Part shown: in pieces, positions 58,601 through 64,000 of the stretch
How positions within the stretch are numbered: position 1 is the stretch's first letter
How the letters are laid out: the number at the start of each line of letters is the position of its first letter
NCBI GenBank assembly: GCA_964036665.1
Contig: OZ038527.1
Location: forward strand, 21,226,221-21,290,220
Direction of reading: 5' to 3'
DNA: 64,000 bases
Source: Gordius sp. MW1
Lineage: Eukaryota; Nematomorpha; Gordioida; Gordea; Gordiidae
Notes under the pieces: generated by a model
Databases searched by the model: none
Seen by the model: only the letters and a program-made list of their open reading frames with translations
Told to the model about the DNA's origin: nothing
Translations under genes and position numbers: made by a program

Positions 58601-61600
58601 TATAAGGATGGTGCACCTGATCGGTCCGCTATTAAACAAGTGGCTTCTGGTCGGTTCGGGGTTACTTCGTCTTACTTAACTCACGCCGACGTCTTGCAAA
58701 TTAAAGTGGCCCAAGGAGCTAAACCCGGCGAAGGAGGCGAGCTACCGGGTTACAAAGTAGGCATAATAATTACTTTATACGGGAGACGAGACAAAATTAA
58801 GTTTTTACTTTGTTGTTTTATATGTGCTGGAATGCAGTTTTGGCAGGCCGTTACTTTAACCTTTAACCTACTTGTACATTTTAAAGATGTTTTTTACGCG
58901 AAATCCTCTTAGAGATGGGATAAGTTTTATAAAAGATTGTAGGTGTTTACCTAAATTAAGCGTATATGCCACTTCTTTGATATGAAGCAGGGCGTCGCTT
59001 TAAGTTCCAAAAAATCCTAATATTGAGTAACTTGTCCAATAAATATTTAAGCAACGCTTCTGATTTGCATCACTTTTCCCGCATACATTCATGTGTTTTT
59101 AATTAATTTGATCTATGCAAATTAACTCATAATCCTCTCTTATTCATCCCTCTAGCAATTTAAAGTTTTAAAGCGTTAGATACACCAAGCCCTTTAGTAA
59201 TTTCACACAAATTCTTTAATTTTTATTTCTCATCACACGTTTTAAGGTAACGCACGAAATAGCGAAAACTCGCCACTCGATCCCGGGTGTGGGCCTGATC
59301 AGTCCCCCGCCGCATCACGATATGTATTCGGTGGAAGATTTGGCGGAACTCATATACGACCTCAAATCTGCCAATCCCTCGGCTAAAATTAGCGTCAAAC
59401 TCGTCTCTGAAATTGGTGTTGGGGTCATTGCTGCGGGAGTGGCCAAGGTAAATGCTGCATCAATTACAGCCTATGATTCGTTCGTCACTGCGCTAAAGAG
59501 CGTGTTTTAGGCTCGTTTTATAATACGTAATTGAATGTCCCTGAAGGAAACTTGACATTTTTATAGGGTGCGTGGGTTTTAGTTTCGCTTTGGTGTAGGA
59601 TCTTCCTGAATATGGTGTGCTTGACCTAATATTTTCTTCAAACCGAAATAGTGAATTTGGGTTGCCTTAAAATGTTTAAAAGAATTTACAGTTGGATCCA
59701 TTCAATTTACATACTCTTTACCAGAATATGTTAAAAAAATAATATTGGCTTTGAATGTTTGACGTTTTTGGTGTTTGGGGTGGTGAGAAACTGTCGATTT
59801 TAATCATTACGACTTATATGTTTTTACAATTAGTATATTTACGGGTCCGGGATACATCGTCTCCTTGCACTTTTTTACCGCTTAAATTACGTTCAGATTC
59901 GTCGAAAAATAGTTATTAGACACATTTAGGGTTAGAAAGGGGTTATTATCTAATATTTGCCAGAAATGGGTATATTTTCACCAACCTACTTTGCCCTCAA
60001 ATTTAATACTTTTAGCGCCTATGATAAATGCGTGATATTTTATAACTTCGTTAGTGCAAAGCCGAACACATAACTATAAGCGGACACGACGGAGGTACGG
60101 GGGCCAGTAGTTGGACGGGCATTAAGCATGCGGGGTTGCCTTGGGAATTGGGCATATCGGAGACGCATCAAACACTCGTCCTCAACGGGCTTAGGTCTCG
60201 GGTCATCTTACAAACGGACGGCCAGATTAGAACCGGTGACGATTGTATTTAGCCTAGAATTTTTTTTGAATAGGCTTTAACTAGTGTAATCAGTGTCATT
60301 AGAAAAATTTTACTCTTGAAAATTTTGGAAAAGTCAATAAAAATTCAAATAATGGTATACATCGCAAAATATATACTGGATTTTGTCTAAGCGTGGTGAG
60401 TCTTAATGATTCCATAGTTGGACTCTAAGGCCAATGCTCTTAAGGAAGGCTCTAGGTGTCGTCTCTAGCTCAGTTCTGAATTGTAGCTTTAAAAAATGAA
60501 AAAAATTTAATCTATTTTACAACCCCGAAGGTAAAAAACGAAAATGCGTCCCTCCACACATACAATACAGACGACCAATGTAAATTAACCAGGACTTAAC
60601 CCAAAATAAATTTTTAATTTTAAACCTTACTCACGTTATAACCAAAATTGCTACATAAAATTAGGTTTTAAAATTCGGGCCAGATTTTGAACCTTTTTTT
60701 AACGATCCTCTTGCAGATTTAAAAAAGTGTATTCACCTCCACGCGAGAAATTTATTTTAATCCTATCCATGCTTGACCTTTATGAATCCCCTGATGTTGT
60801 TTTAGGCCTTTTGAAAAGTATTAAATTATTGCTTAGCTTACTCAACGAGCGGCTAATGTTTTCTTTTATATTAGGAATTCGAATAAATTTAATCTATCGC
60901 AATTTTACACAGGGAGAGACGTCGTAATAGCGGCCCTGCTAGGTGCGGACGAAGTAGCTTTTTCCACAGCGCCCCTCATAACCCTTGGCTGTACCATGAT
61001 GCGTAAATGTCACCTAAACACTTGTCCCGTCGGTATAGCTACCCAAGATCCCGATCTGAGGAAAAAATTTGCCGGCAAACCCGAATACGTCATAAATTAT
61101 TTGTTTATGATCGCCGAAGAGGTCATTGTGAAACTATAATTTATTTCGTGTATTGTTAAAAATTTGGTGGTTTTGAGTAGGAATAAGTGACTTACGATTT
61201 TGCTGAGGCATCATGGGCGTAGCCGGGGGGAGGGCGCCCCCCCCCTTAAATAACAAAAAAAATTTCAATGCAAAAACCATTAAAAATTAAAAAAAAAATG
61301 TGTTTTGCCCCCCCCCCCCCCCCCTAATTGAACTTTAAAACGTTTCGCCCCCCTAATCCATTCCCTGGCTACGCCCATGTGAGGCATACTCATACGATTT
61401 AACCTGAGAAAGATAGCTGTAGTTAGGCTATTATCGGTCCTACCCGCTTTTCGAAATGTATTAGCTTTTGTGTAATTTATCAAATTTAGCCATATTCTCG
61501 TGGCTCTAAAAGTGGCATTAAAGTTTTTAAGTGGTCTTGTTCTCGCTACCAATTAAAAAATTCTGTCTGTTTATCGAAATCCGCTTAATAACTACAGAAA

Positions 61601-63145
61601 GCTACATATTTCGCATAAAATTGATGTCGTATGACTTTTAAGTGATTCGAGAAACATGTATCTAAATAATATTATTTTGTTAGTAGGACTAAATTTAATA
61701 TAAAACGCTATAAAATTGTATTTGTCGATGGAAAGAAATTGTTTGAAACCACCTTCGTCGTATTAAATGTTTAGAATGTTAGGACCAGTGTTGTAAAGAC
61801 GGCTGGGTTTTGTTTGGTCGACCTTTGATTTTAGTCGATTAAACATAAACAGGCCAAAAGATTTTTAATCTGGTAATCTTAGTAGCATTTAGTCGACTAA
61901 AACGAAAGGTCTACCAAGCAAAACTCATCCGTTTCTACAACACTAGTTAGGATTTCAAGTGTACTTGGGCCTTACACGTCAAACTGCCTGAAACTGAGCT
62001 TTTTTTTAATACTAAACTTAGACTGGATATACATGTTTAAGGATTTACATAAATATATAATTGTTGTAAATTAAAGTTCGAATCTACATATAGTTTTATC
62101 TTTACAACGTATTTCTTAACACGAATAACCGAAAAAATCGTTGATTTAGTGAATGTTTATCGTTATAAATTAGCTTGCTTCCTCTTTTTAGGTGCGAGAA
62201 TACATGGCTAAACTCGGGTTTAGGACTTACCAAGAGATGGTAGGGCACAGCGAAAAGTTGGTTATGGCTCCTCCGCTGAATAACAAAGCCAAATGCCTCA
62301 ACCTCCAGCCCATATTGCACCAAGTGGTCCCGGCCAAATTTTTACCGCTTCACCAAGGCGGTTCTTTGGCCCAGGAATTTAGGCTAGACGCGAAATTGGT
62401 AACCTTACAAAACGATTTAAACATCAAATTTAACCTTTTCTCAAAATGTATTTTGAATAAGGCTTTTTAAGATTTTTTTTGTTTTTTTAGTTGTTTATTT
62501 AATAATATACCATTCAAAGACAGAAACTGTCGTATGAATGCGAGTGGATTCAATTTAGCTTATATGATTTTAAAGGAATATTACTTTTATTTCAAAAAGA
62601 TTGAAGAATATTTTTTATTTTTACCATAGTAAAACTAATTTTCTTTTGCCAAAATCAATCCGGGACTTGCTTAAAATTTGTACCTTAACACGTTTCCTAA
62701 TCTTTTTATTAATTAAATACCTAGTTATTTTAGTCTTTTTCTTAATTTTGCCATTTTTAATAACCAAAAAACACGAATTCCGACAATACTCTCCCAGCGC
62801 TAAATAGAATAGCATTTTCACGAAACGAACATAGTAGGCACCGCTAATATAACTAATCTTCTTTGGTAGGAAAACAAATTTATGGATCGAGTCGATGCCG
62901 TAATAAACGCCCCACCCGGGACCGTTATGCACGAGCGTGTCGAAGTTGACATACTCAATACGGATCGAGCTTTCGGGGCCACTATGAGCCATCGCGTTTC
63001 CAAAGCTTTCGGGGAGCTTGGCTTGCCCCCTGGCCGCACCCTGAGCGTTAAATTGCGCGGTAACGCTGGGCAAAGTTTTGGCGCTTTCTTGGCTAACGGC
63101 TTGACGCTCGAACTCGAAGGAGACTCGAACGATTACGTTGGAAAG
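32512..63145 (+). CDS. GOGAT: Glutamate synthase (GOGAT), exons 1-24, 3' end beyond the window
   Basis: Twenty-four exons, listed separately, splice into exactly 1458 codons with no stop and matching phases. GOGAT transfers the amide nitrogen of glutamine to 2-oxoglutarate, giving two glutamates; animal enzymes use NADH. Domains: short propeptide then class II glutaminase with nucleophile Cys at residue 23 (DSCGAGC), to about residue 420; central domain ([38 protein letters not shown]) about 560-880; FMN and 3Fe-4S synthase domain ([54 protein letters not shown]; cluster Cys at about 1254, 1260 and 1265); start of the GXGXG domain ([22 protein letters not shown]) in exons 23-24. The NAD/FAD-binding reductase domain is outside. 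Start ATG is chosen because it leaves a 22-residue propeptide. Two segments are longer than in relatives (exons 11 and 17-18). Confidence 0.93.
32782..32848. repeat. 33-bp tandem duplication
   Basis: AATTTTGGCTAATGTCTTCT...ACTAAGTATT occurs twice in direct succession without change. Confidence 0.85.
33488..33650. mobile_element. hAT-type MITE family A
   Basis: Left end CATGGTCTTAGCCAG, right end CTGGCTACGCCCTTG, with the internal GGGAGGGGCGG and CATTATTTCCC blocks of the family. Confidence 0.7.
33832..34189. mobile_element. hAT-type MITE family C, GC-rich, with 8-bp duplication
   Basis: Ends TAGAGCCTTGCA and TGCAGTGCTCTA are inverted repeats. Flanks ACCGTATC (33824-33831) and ACGGTATC (34190-34197) match at seven of eight. 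The arms are rich in CCCGAGCCCG and CGGGCTCGG. Partial relatives lie near 35790-35880, 47172-47565 and 50875-50921. Confidence 0.7.
34369..34499 (+). CDS. GOGAT: GOGAT exon 2
   Basis: Encodes [20 protein letters not shown], then [12 protein letters not shown]: the conserved glutaminase motif MxHRGAxGxDxxTGDGAG. Ends in phase 2 at GTAAAA. Introns on both sides are long and carry transposons. Confidence 0.9.
34620..34766. mobile_element. hAT-type MITE family A, degenerate, with 28-base C run
   Basis: Left end CATGGGCTAGCCAGGG, right end CACGGCTGCGTCCAAG. A run of C from about 34642 to 34669 replaces the usual CCCC block. Confidence 0.55.
35128..35315 (-). mobile_element. 5'-truncated RTE LINE fragment
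   Basis: Closely follows 12252-12440, the 3' end of the full-length RTE, including TCTTCTTTATCAGTTATTTG and CTTCCATCTTGACCGGGTGA, then breaks off. It differs by scattered substitutions and a one-base loss in CACGGGG-CGTCC, so it is an older copy. Confidence 0.88.
35998..36090. repeat. Short tandem repeat (GATTATTATAGGCTGGTA)
   Basis: GATTATTATAGGCTGGTA recurs three times, twice followed by TAAATGTCAAT. Confidence 0.8.
36396..38874 (-). pseudogene. Spliced integrase-OTU protein gene of Ginger-like element, one nonsense codon
   Basis: Minus-strand exons are 38874-38525, 38479-38170, 38122-37848, 37797-37478, 37442 to about 37330 (end unsure), about 37318-37265, about 37130-37070, 36994-36910 and 36861-36396, separated by short GT-AG introns of about 45-100 bp. 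Exons 1-2 carry an HHCC zinc-binding module ([26 protein letters not shown]). The integrase core follows with D in VGMDLCN, D in [10 protein letters not shown] and E in [13 protein letters not shown]. Exon 4 carries a C-terminal chromo/SH3-like stretch ([28 protein letters not shown]). The last exon is an OTU cysteine protease with [11 protein letters not shown] (Asp, Cys) and a His in [13 protein letters not shown] at 37937-37939 interrupts the integrase after DGNCER. Otherwise the frame is well preserved, so the gene decayed recently or the stop is an error. Confidence 0.72.
38945..39360. repeat. Four tandem ~110-bp repeats upstream of the Ginger-like gene
   Basis: CATACATCTAAAAAG recurs at about 38951, 39063, 39166 and 39278, each followed by AATAACAAA and TTATATTTATAATCTTAG. 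They lie just 5' of the transposon gene, where subterminal transposase-binding repeats could be. Confidence 0.85.
39874..40000 (+). CDS. GOGAT: GOGAT exon 3
   Basis: Begins with the last base of a Lys codon after TTTTTAG. Encodes [12 protein letters not shown] and a helix to DKGIR. Donor GTAAGG, phase 0. Confidence 0.85.
40170..40615. mobile_element. Foldback (long imperfect palindrome)
   Basis: The left arm GAAGCGAAAAAAGCGAAGTG, then CTTCTTTTTCTTAATATCTC, ATTCATGATGA, is matched in reverse complement by the right arm (40495-40612), with a roughly 200-base AT-rich loop. It has no coding content. It is probably a foldback MITE. Confidence 0.65.
40851..41039. mobile_element. hAT-type MITE family B
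   Basis: Left end TAGTGTTTTAAAAACGGCTG; right end CAGCCGTTTTTACAACAATA. Flanks CTGTAAAG (40843-40850) and TTGTAAAG (41040-41047) match at seven of eight bases. Confidence 0.78.
41168..41248 (+). CDS. GOGAT: GOGAT exon 4
   Basis: Encodes [20 protein letters not shown], corresponding to the family motif VLGWRxVPTD. Acceptor TTCCAAG, donor GTGAAT; phase 0 at both ends. Confidence 0.85.
41332..41382 (+). CDS. GOGAT: GOGAT exon 5
   Basis: A 17-codon exon, [17 protein letters not shown], between TTCTTAG and GTAAAT. Phase 0 at both ends. Confidence 0.85.
42172..42301. mobile_element. hAT-type MITE family B
   Basis: TAGTGTTTTAAAAACGGATG at the left, CCATTTTTACAACACTA at the right; internal TTTGGTCGACTT and GGTCGACCAAA. 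Confidence 0.75.
42904..43061. mobile_element. hAT-type MITE family A
   Basis: Ends CATGGGCGTAGC and GCTGGCTACGCCCTTG, internal G block, AT centre and CATTATTGCCCCCC block. Confidence 0.75.
44027..44104 (+). CDS. GOGAT: GOGAT exon 6
   Basis: Encodes [20 protein letters not shown] then ETIVYK, matching the family motif FYICSLSxxTIVYKG. The acceptor is ambiguous: AAAG before TAC is chosen because the nearer TTAG upstream would break the frame. Confidence 0.8.
44229..44365 (+). CDS. GOGAT: GOGAT exon 7
   Basis: Encodes [15 protein letters not shown] and [20 protein letters not shown], the strongly conserved glutaminase segment [17 protein letters not shown]. Ends in phase 2 at GTAGCT. Confidence 0.92.
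44366..45640 (+). other. GOGAT intron 7
   Basis: Contains one family-A MITE (44688-44849) and unrecognised AT-rich sequence. Confidence 0.65.
44688..44849. mobile_element. hAT-type MITE family A with perfect 8-bp duplication
   Basis: Ends CATGGGCGTAGCCAAGG and GCCGGCTACGCCCATG. TCTCCAAG occurs at 44680-44687 and again at 44850-44857. Confidence 0.85.
45641..45845 (+). CDS. GOGAT: GOGAT exon 8
   Basis: Encodes [20 protein letters not shown] (motif [11 protein letters not shown]), then [20 protein letters not shown] and LPE. Donor GTTGGA is poor but preserves phase to exon 9. Confidence 0.92.
46072..46335 (-). pseudogene. Retroelement ORF C-terminal tail remnant, copy 2
   Basis: Eighty-seven residues including [27 protein letters not shown] and [20 protein letters not shown]. 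Same pattern as the fragments at 15661 and 51373. The family is probably a retroelement polymerase ORF. Confidence 0.5.
47172..47565. mobile_element. MITE family C, degraded
   Basis: Starts ATAGAGCCCTGCGAAG and ends near GCCCGGCC...TTAGAGCTGCCCTG, with an internal GCCCGGGCCCC. End structure is poor. Confidence 0.4.
47807..50462. mobile_element. Non-autonomous Helentron-like element, copy 2, in GOGAT intron 8
   Basis: Same ends as copy 1: TTGCTATGCAATTTATGGG at 47813-47831 and its 19-base reverse complement at 50335-50353; a C/T tract; hairpin GGGCCGAAGGCCC; GAGTTTTT at 50462. It has one full 1.55 kb unit, a partial second one, and unique sequence with a tRNA-like region. Copy 1 has four units, so unit number differs between copies. 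Confidence 0.72.
49997..50067 (+). tRNA. tRNA-His-like pseudogene or SINE head within Helentron-like copy 2
   Basis: Has A-box-like TGGTATAGTGG, anticodon-loop TTGTGAA (GTG, His) and B-box-like GGTTCAAGTC at normal spacing. GTATAGTGGTTA matches eukaryotic tRNA-His. The acceptor and T stems do not pair well and the anticodon stem is imperfect, so it is a decayed tRNA or a tRNA-derived SINE start, not a working tRNA. A T/A-rich stretch follows. Confidence 0.55.
50518..50787 (+). CDS. GOGAT: GOGAT exon 9
   Basis: Encodes [42 protein letters not shown] and SEVGVY, all conserved glutaminase segments. Its acceptor CTCGCAG lies only 55 bp after the end of the second Helentron-like element. Confidence 0.93.
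51272..51375. mobile_element. MITE family B, truncated
   Basis: TAGTGCTTTAAAAAGGCCTG and GGTTTTGTTTAGTCGACC are the left end; the right inverted repeat is missing and gives way to the coding remnant. Confidence 0.6.
51373..51579 (+). pseudogene. Retroelement ORF C-terminal tail remnant, copy 3
   Basis: Sixty-eight residues with [18 protein letters not shown] and [20 protein letters not shown], then an acidic end. It shares the TxGxxALxFxKExGRR and FxxxQxxxIxIxxxN pattern with copies at 15661 and 46072. Confidence 0.5.
51748..51870 (+). CDS. GOGAT: GOGAT exon 10
   Basis: Encodes [20 protein letters not shown], matching the family motif GRLxPGxMLLVDT, then a helix ending PYSVWLFER. Donor GTATTT; reading on gives a plausible ORF that ends at 51942, but phase to exon 11 supports splicing. 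Confidence 0.88.
51871..52935 (+). other. GOGAT intron 10
   Basis: Contains a diverged direct repeat (TTACATTAGGGACGCGC... near 52240-52340 and 52710-52815) and otherwise unrecognised sequence. Confidence 0.5.
52936..53315 (+). CDS. GOGAT: GOGAT exon 11
   Basis: The first about 100 residues ([20 protein letters not shown] onward, Ser/Asn/Asp-rich) have no clear family match and form a longer linker than usual. The end, [20 protein letters not shown], is the conserved start of the central domain. Ends in phase 2 at GTAACC. Confidence 0.85.
53316..54065 (+). other. GOGAT intron 11
   Basis: No element or gene recognised; a short open frame at 53690-53968 is AT-rich and unlike any family. Confidence 0.5.
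54066..54351 (+). CDS. GOGAT: GOGAT exon 12
   Basis: Encodes [38 protein letters not shown] and [16 protein letters not shown], all central-domain signatures. Donor GTACGC after GGCTGGAAG. Confidence 0.93.
54470..54571. mobile_element. MITE family A, right half
   Basis: CATTATTGCCCCC and GCTGGGTACGCCCATGG are the right end; the left inverted repeat is absent. Confidence 0.6.
54803..55056 (+). CDS. GOGAT: GOGAT exon 13
   Basis: Begins [20 protein letters not shown] and includes [14 protein letters not shown] and [15 protein letters not shown], then IIVETGSIR. Conserved central domain. Ends in phase 2 at GTTTAA. Confidence 0.9.
55057..56346 (+). other. GOGAT introns 13 and 14
   Basis: AT-rich intron sequence around exon 14 (55586-55799). 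Nothing else recognised. Confidence 0.5.
55586..55799 (+). CDS. GOGAT: GOGAT exon 14
   Basis: Encodes [20 protein letters not shown], then [18 protein letters not shown], the family motif [18 protein letters not shown] whose GAQ is in the next exon. Donor GTTATC. Confidence 0.93.
56347..56478 (+). CDS. GOGAT: GOGAT exon 15
   Basis: Encodes [20 protein letters not shown], then [11 protein letters not shown], the conserved end of the central domain. Phase 0 at both ends; donor GTTCAT. Confidence 0.92.
56589..56702 (+). CDS. GOGAT: GOGAT exon 16
   Basis: Encodes [20 protein letters not shown] then [18 protein letters not shown], matching the FMN-domain entry motif PGxYHWRxGGExHxNxP. Another frame is open here but has no family match. 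Donor GTGGGA. Confidence 0.88.
56703..57394 (+). other. GOGAT intron 16
   Basis: AT-rich, no element recognised. Confidence 0.5.
57395..57620 (+). CDS. GOGAT: GOGAT exon 17
   Basis: Starts [20 protein letters not shown] (family: AAR..N..AYxxFxxxxN), then LRGQLAFDF. It continues with a Gly/Ala-rich stretch ([18 protein letters not shown]) not present in relatives. Ends in phase 1 at GTTAGA. Confidence 0.85.
57941..58037 (+). CDS. GOGAT: GOGAT exon 18
   Basis: Encodes [20 protein letters not shown] (unusual, Gly/Asn-rich), then [12 protein letters not shown], which joins the conserved FCTGAMSFG motif of exon 19. Ends in phase 2 at GTTCAT. Confidence 0.82.
58189..58354. mobile_element. hAT-type MITE family A
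   Basis: Starts CAGTGGCGTAGCCAGCATTG, the form closest to typical hAT ends (CAGTGGCGTAGCCAGG), and ends TTGGCTACGCTCATG. Flanks GTGTTCAT and ATGTTTAT agree at six of eight. Confidence 0.75.
58477..58756 (+). CDS. GOGAT: GOGAT exon 19
   Basis: Encodes [54 protein letters not shown] and [21 protein letters not shown]- and 2-oxoglutarate-binding core. Donor GTAGGC. Confidence 0.95.
58757..59246 (+). other. GOGAT intron 19
   Basis: No element recognised. Confidence 0.5.
59247..59447 (+). CDS. GOGAT: GOGAT exon 20
   Basis: Encodes [20 protein letters not shown], then [13 protein letters not shown] and [20 protein letters not shown], the conserved barrel segment. Donor GTAAAT. Confidence 0.95.
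59448..60054 (+). other. GOGAT intron 20
   Basis: No element recognised. Confidence 0.5.
60055..60235 (+). CDS. GOGAT: GOGAT exon 21
   Basis: Encodes [40 protein letters not shown] and [16 protein letters not shown]. The acceptor TTAG before TGC is chosen because it keeps phase. No Met lies early, so simple ORF scans miss it. Ends in phase 1 at GTGACG. Confidence 0.93.
60236..60912 (+). other. GOGAT intron 21
   Basis: No element recognised. Confidence 0.5.
60913..61121 (+). CDS. GOGAT: GOGAT exon 22 with the 3Fe-4S cysteines
   Basis: Encodes [20 protein letters not shown], then [20 protein letters not shown]. The three Cys (spacing C-x5-C-x4-C) ligate the 3Fe-4S cluster. Begins with two bases of a split Gly codon; donor GTCATT. 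Confidence 0.94.
61212..61379. mobile_element. hAT-type MITE family A with perfect 8-bp duplication
   Basis: Ends CATGGGCGTAGCCGGG and CCTGGCTACGCCCATG; TGAGGCAT at 61204-61211 and 61380-61387. Its interior resembles the copy at 1680-1866 more than the other copies, so it may be a subfamily. Confidence 0.85.
61795..61946. mobile_element. hAT-type MITE family B
   Basis: CCAGTGTTGTAAAGACGGCT at the left, CCGTTTCTACAACACTAG at the right; TTAGGA lies next to both ends. Confidence 0.8.
62192..62398 (+). CDS. GOGAT: GOGAT exon 23
   Basis: Encodes [20 protein letters not shown] (family VRexMAxLGFRxxxExVGrs), then a helix and RLDAKL. Phase 0 at both ends; donor GTAACC. Confidence 0.93.
62399..62869 (+). 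other. GOGAT intron 23
   Basis: AT-rich, no element recognised. Confidence 0.5.
62870..63145 (+). CDS. GOGAT: GOGAT exon 24 (last in window)
   Basis: Encodes [29 protein letters not shown], and [20 protein letters not shown] then GDSNDYVGK, the start of the GXGXG beta-helix. The next exon should begin with G-L-S-G-G and is not found before 64000. Confidence 0.93.
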
Positions 63146-64000
63146 GTATGCGAGACGCTTAGATCATCTATAGCTGTGAAAGACTCGGTAAAAAAAATTA
63201 TGGGAAATATGAGAGAAAAAGGACATTTTTAATGTGAGTTTTTAAAATAGTACTTCTTCTGAGCTATGTGCTATATAGCCTAATTTAAGGGGTAAGGCTC
63301 GTTCCAGTCCAGTATAACTGCCATGGGCATAGGCAGGGGGGGGCAAGGAGGTGCGGCTGACCCCCTCTAAATCAATTTTTTTTTGAAATTGATTAAAATT
63401 AAGGCTAAAATTTCAAAAAATGATCATTTTGCCCCTCCCTAAATCATTATTGCACCCCTCTAATTCCAATGCCGACTACGCCCATGATCACTGCAATTTA
63501 AGTCTGTATTGTTGCCCCTTTAAAATCATTGGATTCAATAAAATCACCAGTGGGCAAGGATATTATTGGGGAATAACGGCAATTGCCATCAAGATTAAAG
63601 AAGAAAGAGTGATCACCAATGCTTAATTTTTCTTTTATAGGCAGCCGTATATGTCGTTTGATCCGGCTCTCATAATTCCTGTTTTGATTTAATAATTTTA
63701 TAAAACGATTCGGATTTTAAAAGTGTGGAATTAAAAATTCAAAGCAAACTAGATTTTATAAATGCATTTTCATGCGGATTTGTTTTCGATATGATGGGGT
63801 TTATGTTATAACTACATCCGAACCACTTAAACTAGTTTCAATAATTTTTGGTGTCTCTTTTGGCAACTTAATATGTGTCAGCAGGCTAATGTAGAATCTT
63901 TTTTCCATTCTATAGCACAAGAAGAAAATTAAGGACTTGTCACTTGAATGAAGGGATATCCTCTTAATTTTAATTTAATTTTTGGGGCATTTTGTAGTAT
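63146..64000 (+). other. GOGAT intron 24 (continues beyond window)
   Basis: No further exon found. Contains a family-A MITE at 63322-63485. Confidence 0.5.
63322..63485. mobile_element. hAT-type MITE family A
   Basis: Ends CATGGGCATAGGCAGG and GCCGACTACGCCCATG. Flanks ATAACTGC and ATCACTGC match at seven of eight. Confidence 0.78.

Larger units (their letters stand above)
61122..62191 (+). other. GOGAT intron 22
   Basis: Contains family-A (61212-61379) and family-B (61795-61946) MITEs. Confidence 0.6.

Noticed and set aside
62621-63073. 150-codon minus-strand ORF over GOGAT exon 24
   Set aside because: It is complementary to a strongly conserved exon; its other half is AT-rich intron.

Overview
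The window is animal nuclear DNA, AT-rich and full of transposons. Two spliced genes on the + strand carry GT-AG introns in every phase, and the mobile elements (RTE LINE, Helentron-like, MULE, hAT, piggyBac-like, Ginger-like) are those of invertebrate genomes. An animal NADH-type glutamate synthase (GOGAT) points to an invertebrate such as an insect, nematode or early-branching animal. The sequence alone does not settle the phylum.

Region 1-7.25 kb: the 3' part of an ARID1/Osa (BAF250) gene, nine exons from 1497 to 7081. It has an ARID domain split over exons at 2841-3279, a Pro/Asn-rich linker, a C-terminal BAF250_C domain, and a poly(A) signal at 7232. Exons upstream of 1497 are outside the window or not recognisable.

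Region 7.3-8.7 kb: an hAT-type MITE pair and then a compact CpG-rich, promoter-like island with E-boxes, ATCGAT motifs and CCAAT boxes but no gene attached.

Region 9-32 kb: stacked mobile DNA. In order: a piggyBac-like element with TTAA ends (9.17-10.6 kb), a 1.6 kb inverted-repeat element (10.6-12.2 kb), a nearly intact RTE LINE on the minus strand with a 15-bp target duplication (12.25-15.34 kb), and an old antisense RTE copy split by a 6.4 kb Helentron-like element (16.94-23.34 kb). That element has a perfect 20-bp subterminal inverted repeat and four tandem 1.55 kb units built from a 128-bp minisatellite. A MULE derivative with a 9-bp target duplication follows (26.97-28.39 kb).

Region 32.5-64 kb: a glutamate synthase gene. 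Twenty-four exons give an unbroken 1458-codon reading frame with consistent phases. It covers the glutaminase, central, FMN/3Fe-4S and start of the GXGXG domains; the flavin/NAD-binding part lies beyond the right edge. Its introns hold a spliced antisense integrase+OTU-protease gene typical of Ginger-like transposons (intron 2), a second Helentron-like copy ending 55 bp before exon 9 (intron 8) that carries a tRNA-His-like sequence, and many hAT-type MITEs.

The two host genes are unrelated in function (chromatin remodelling; nitrogen assimilation). Everything else is mobile DNA or unrecognised AT-rich sequence. The most unusual structure is the Helentron-like family with its higher-order minisatellite array.
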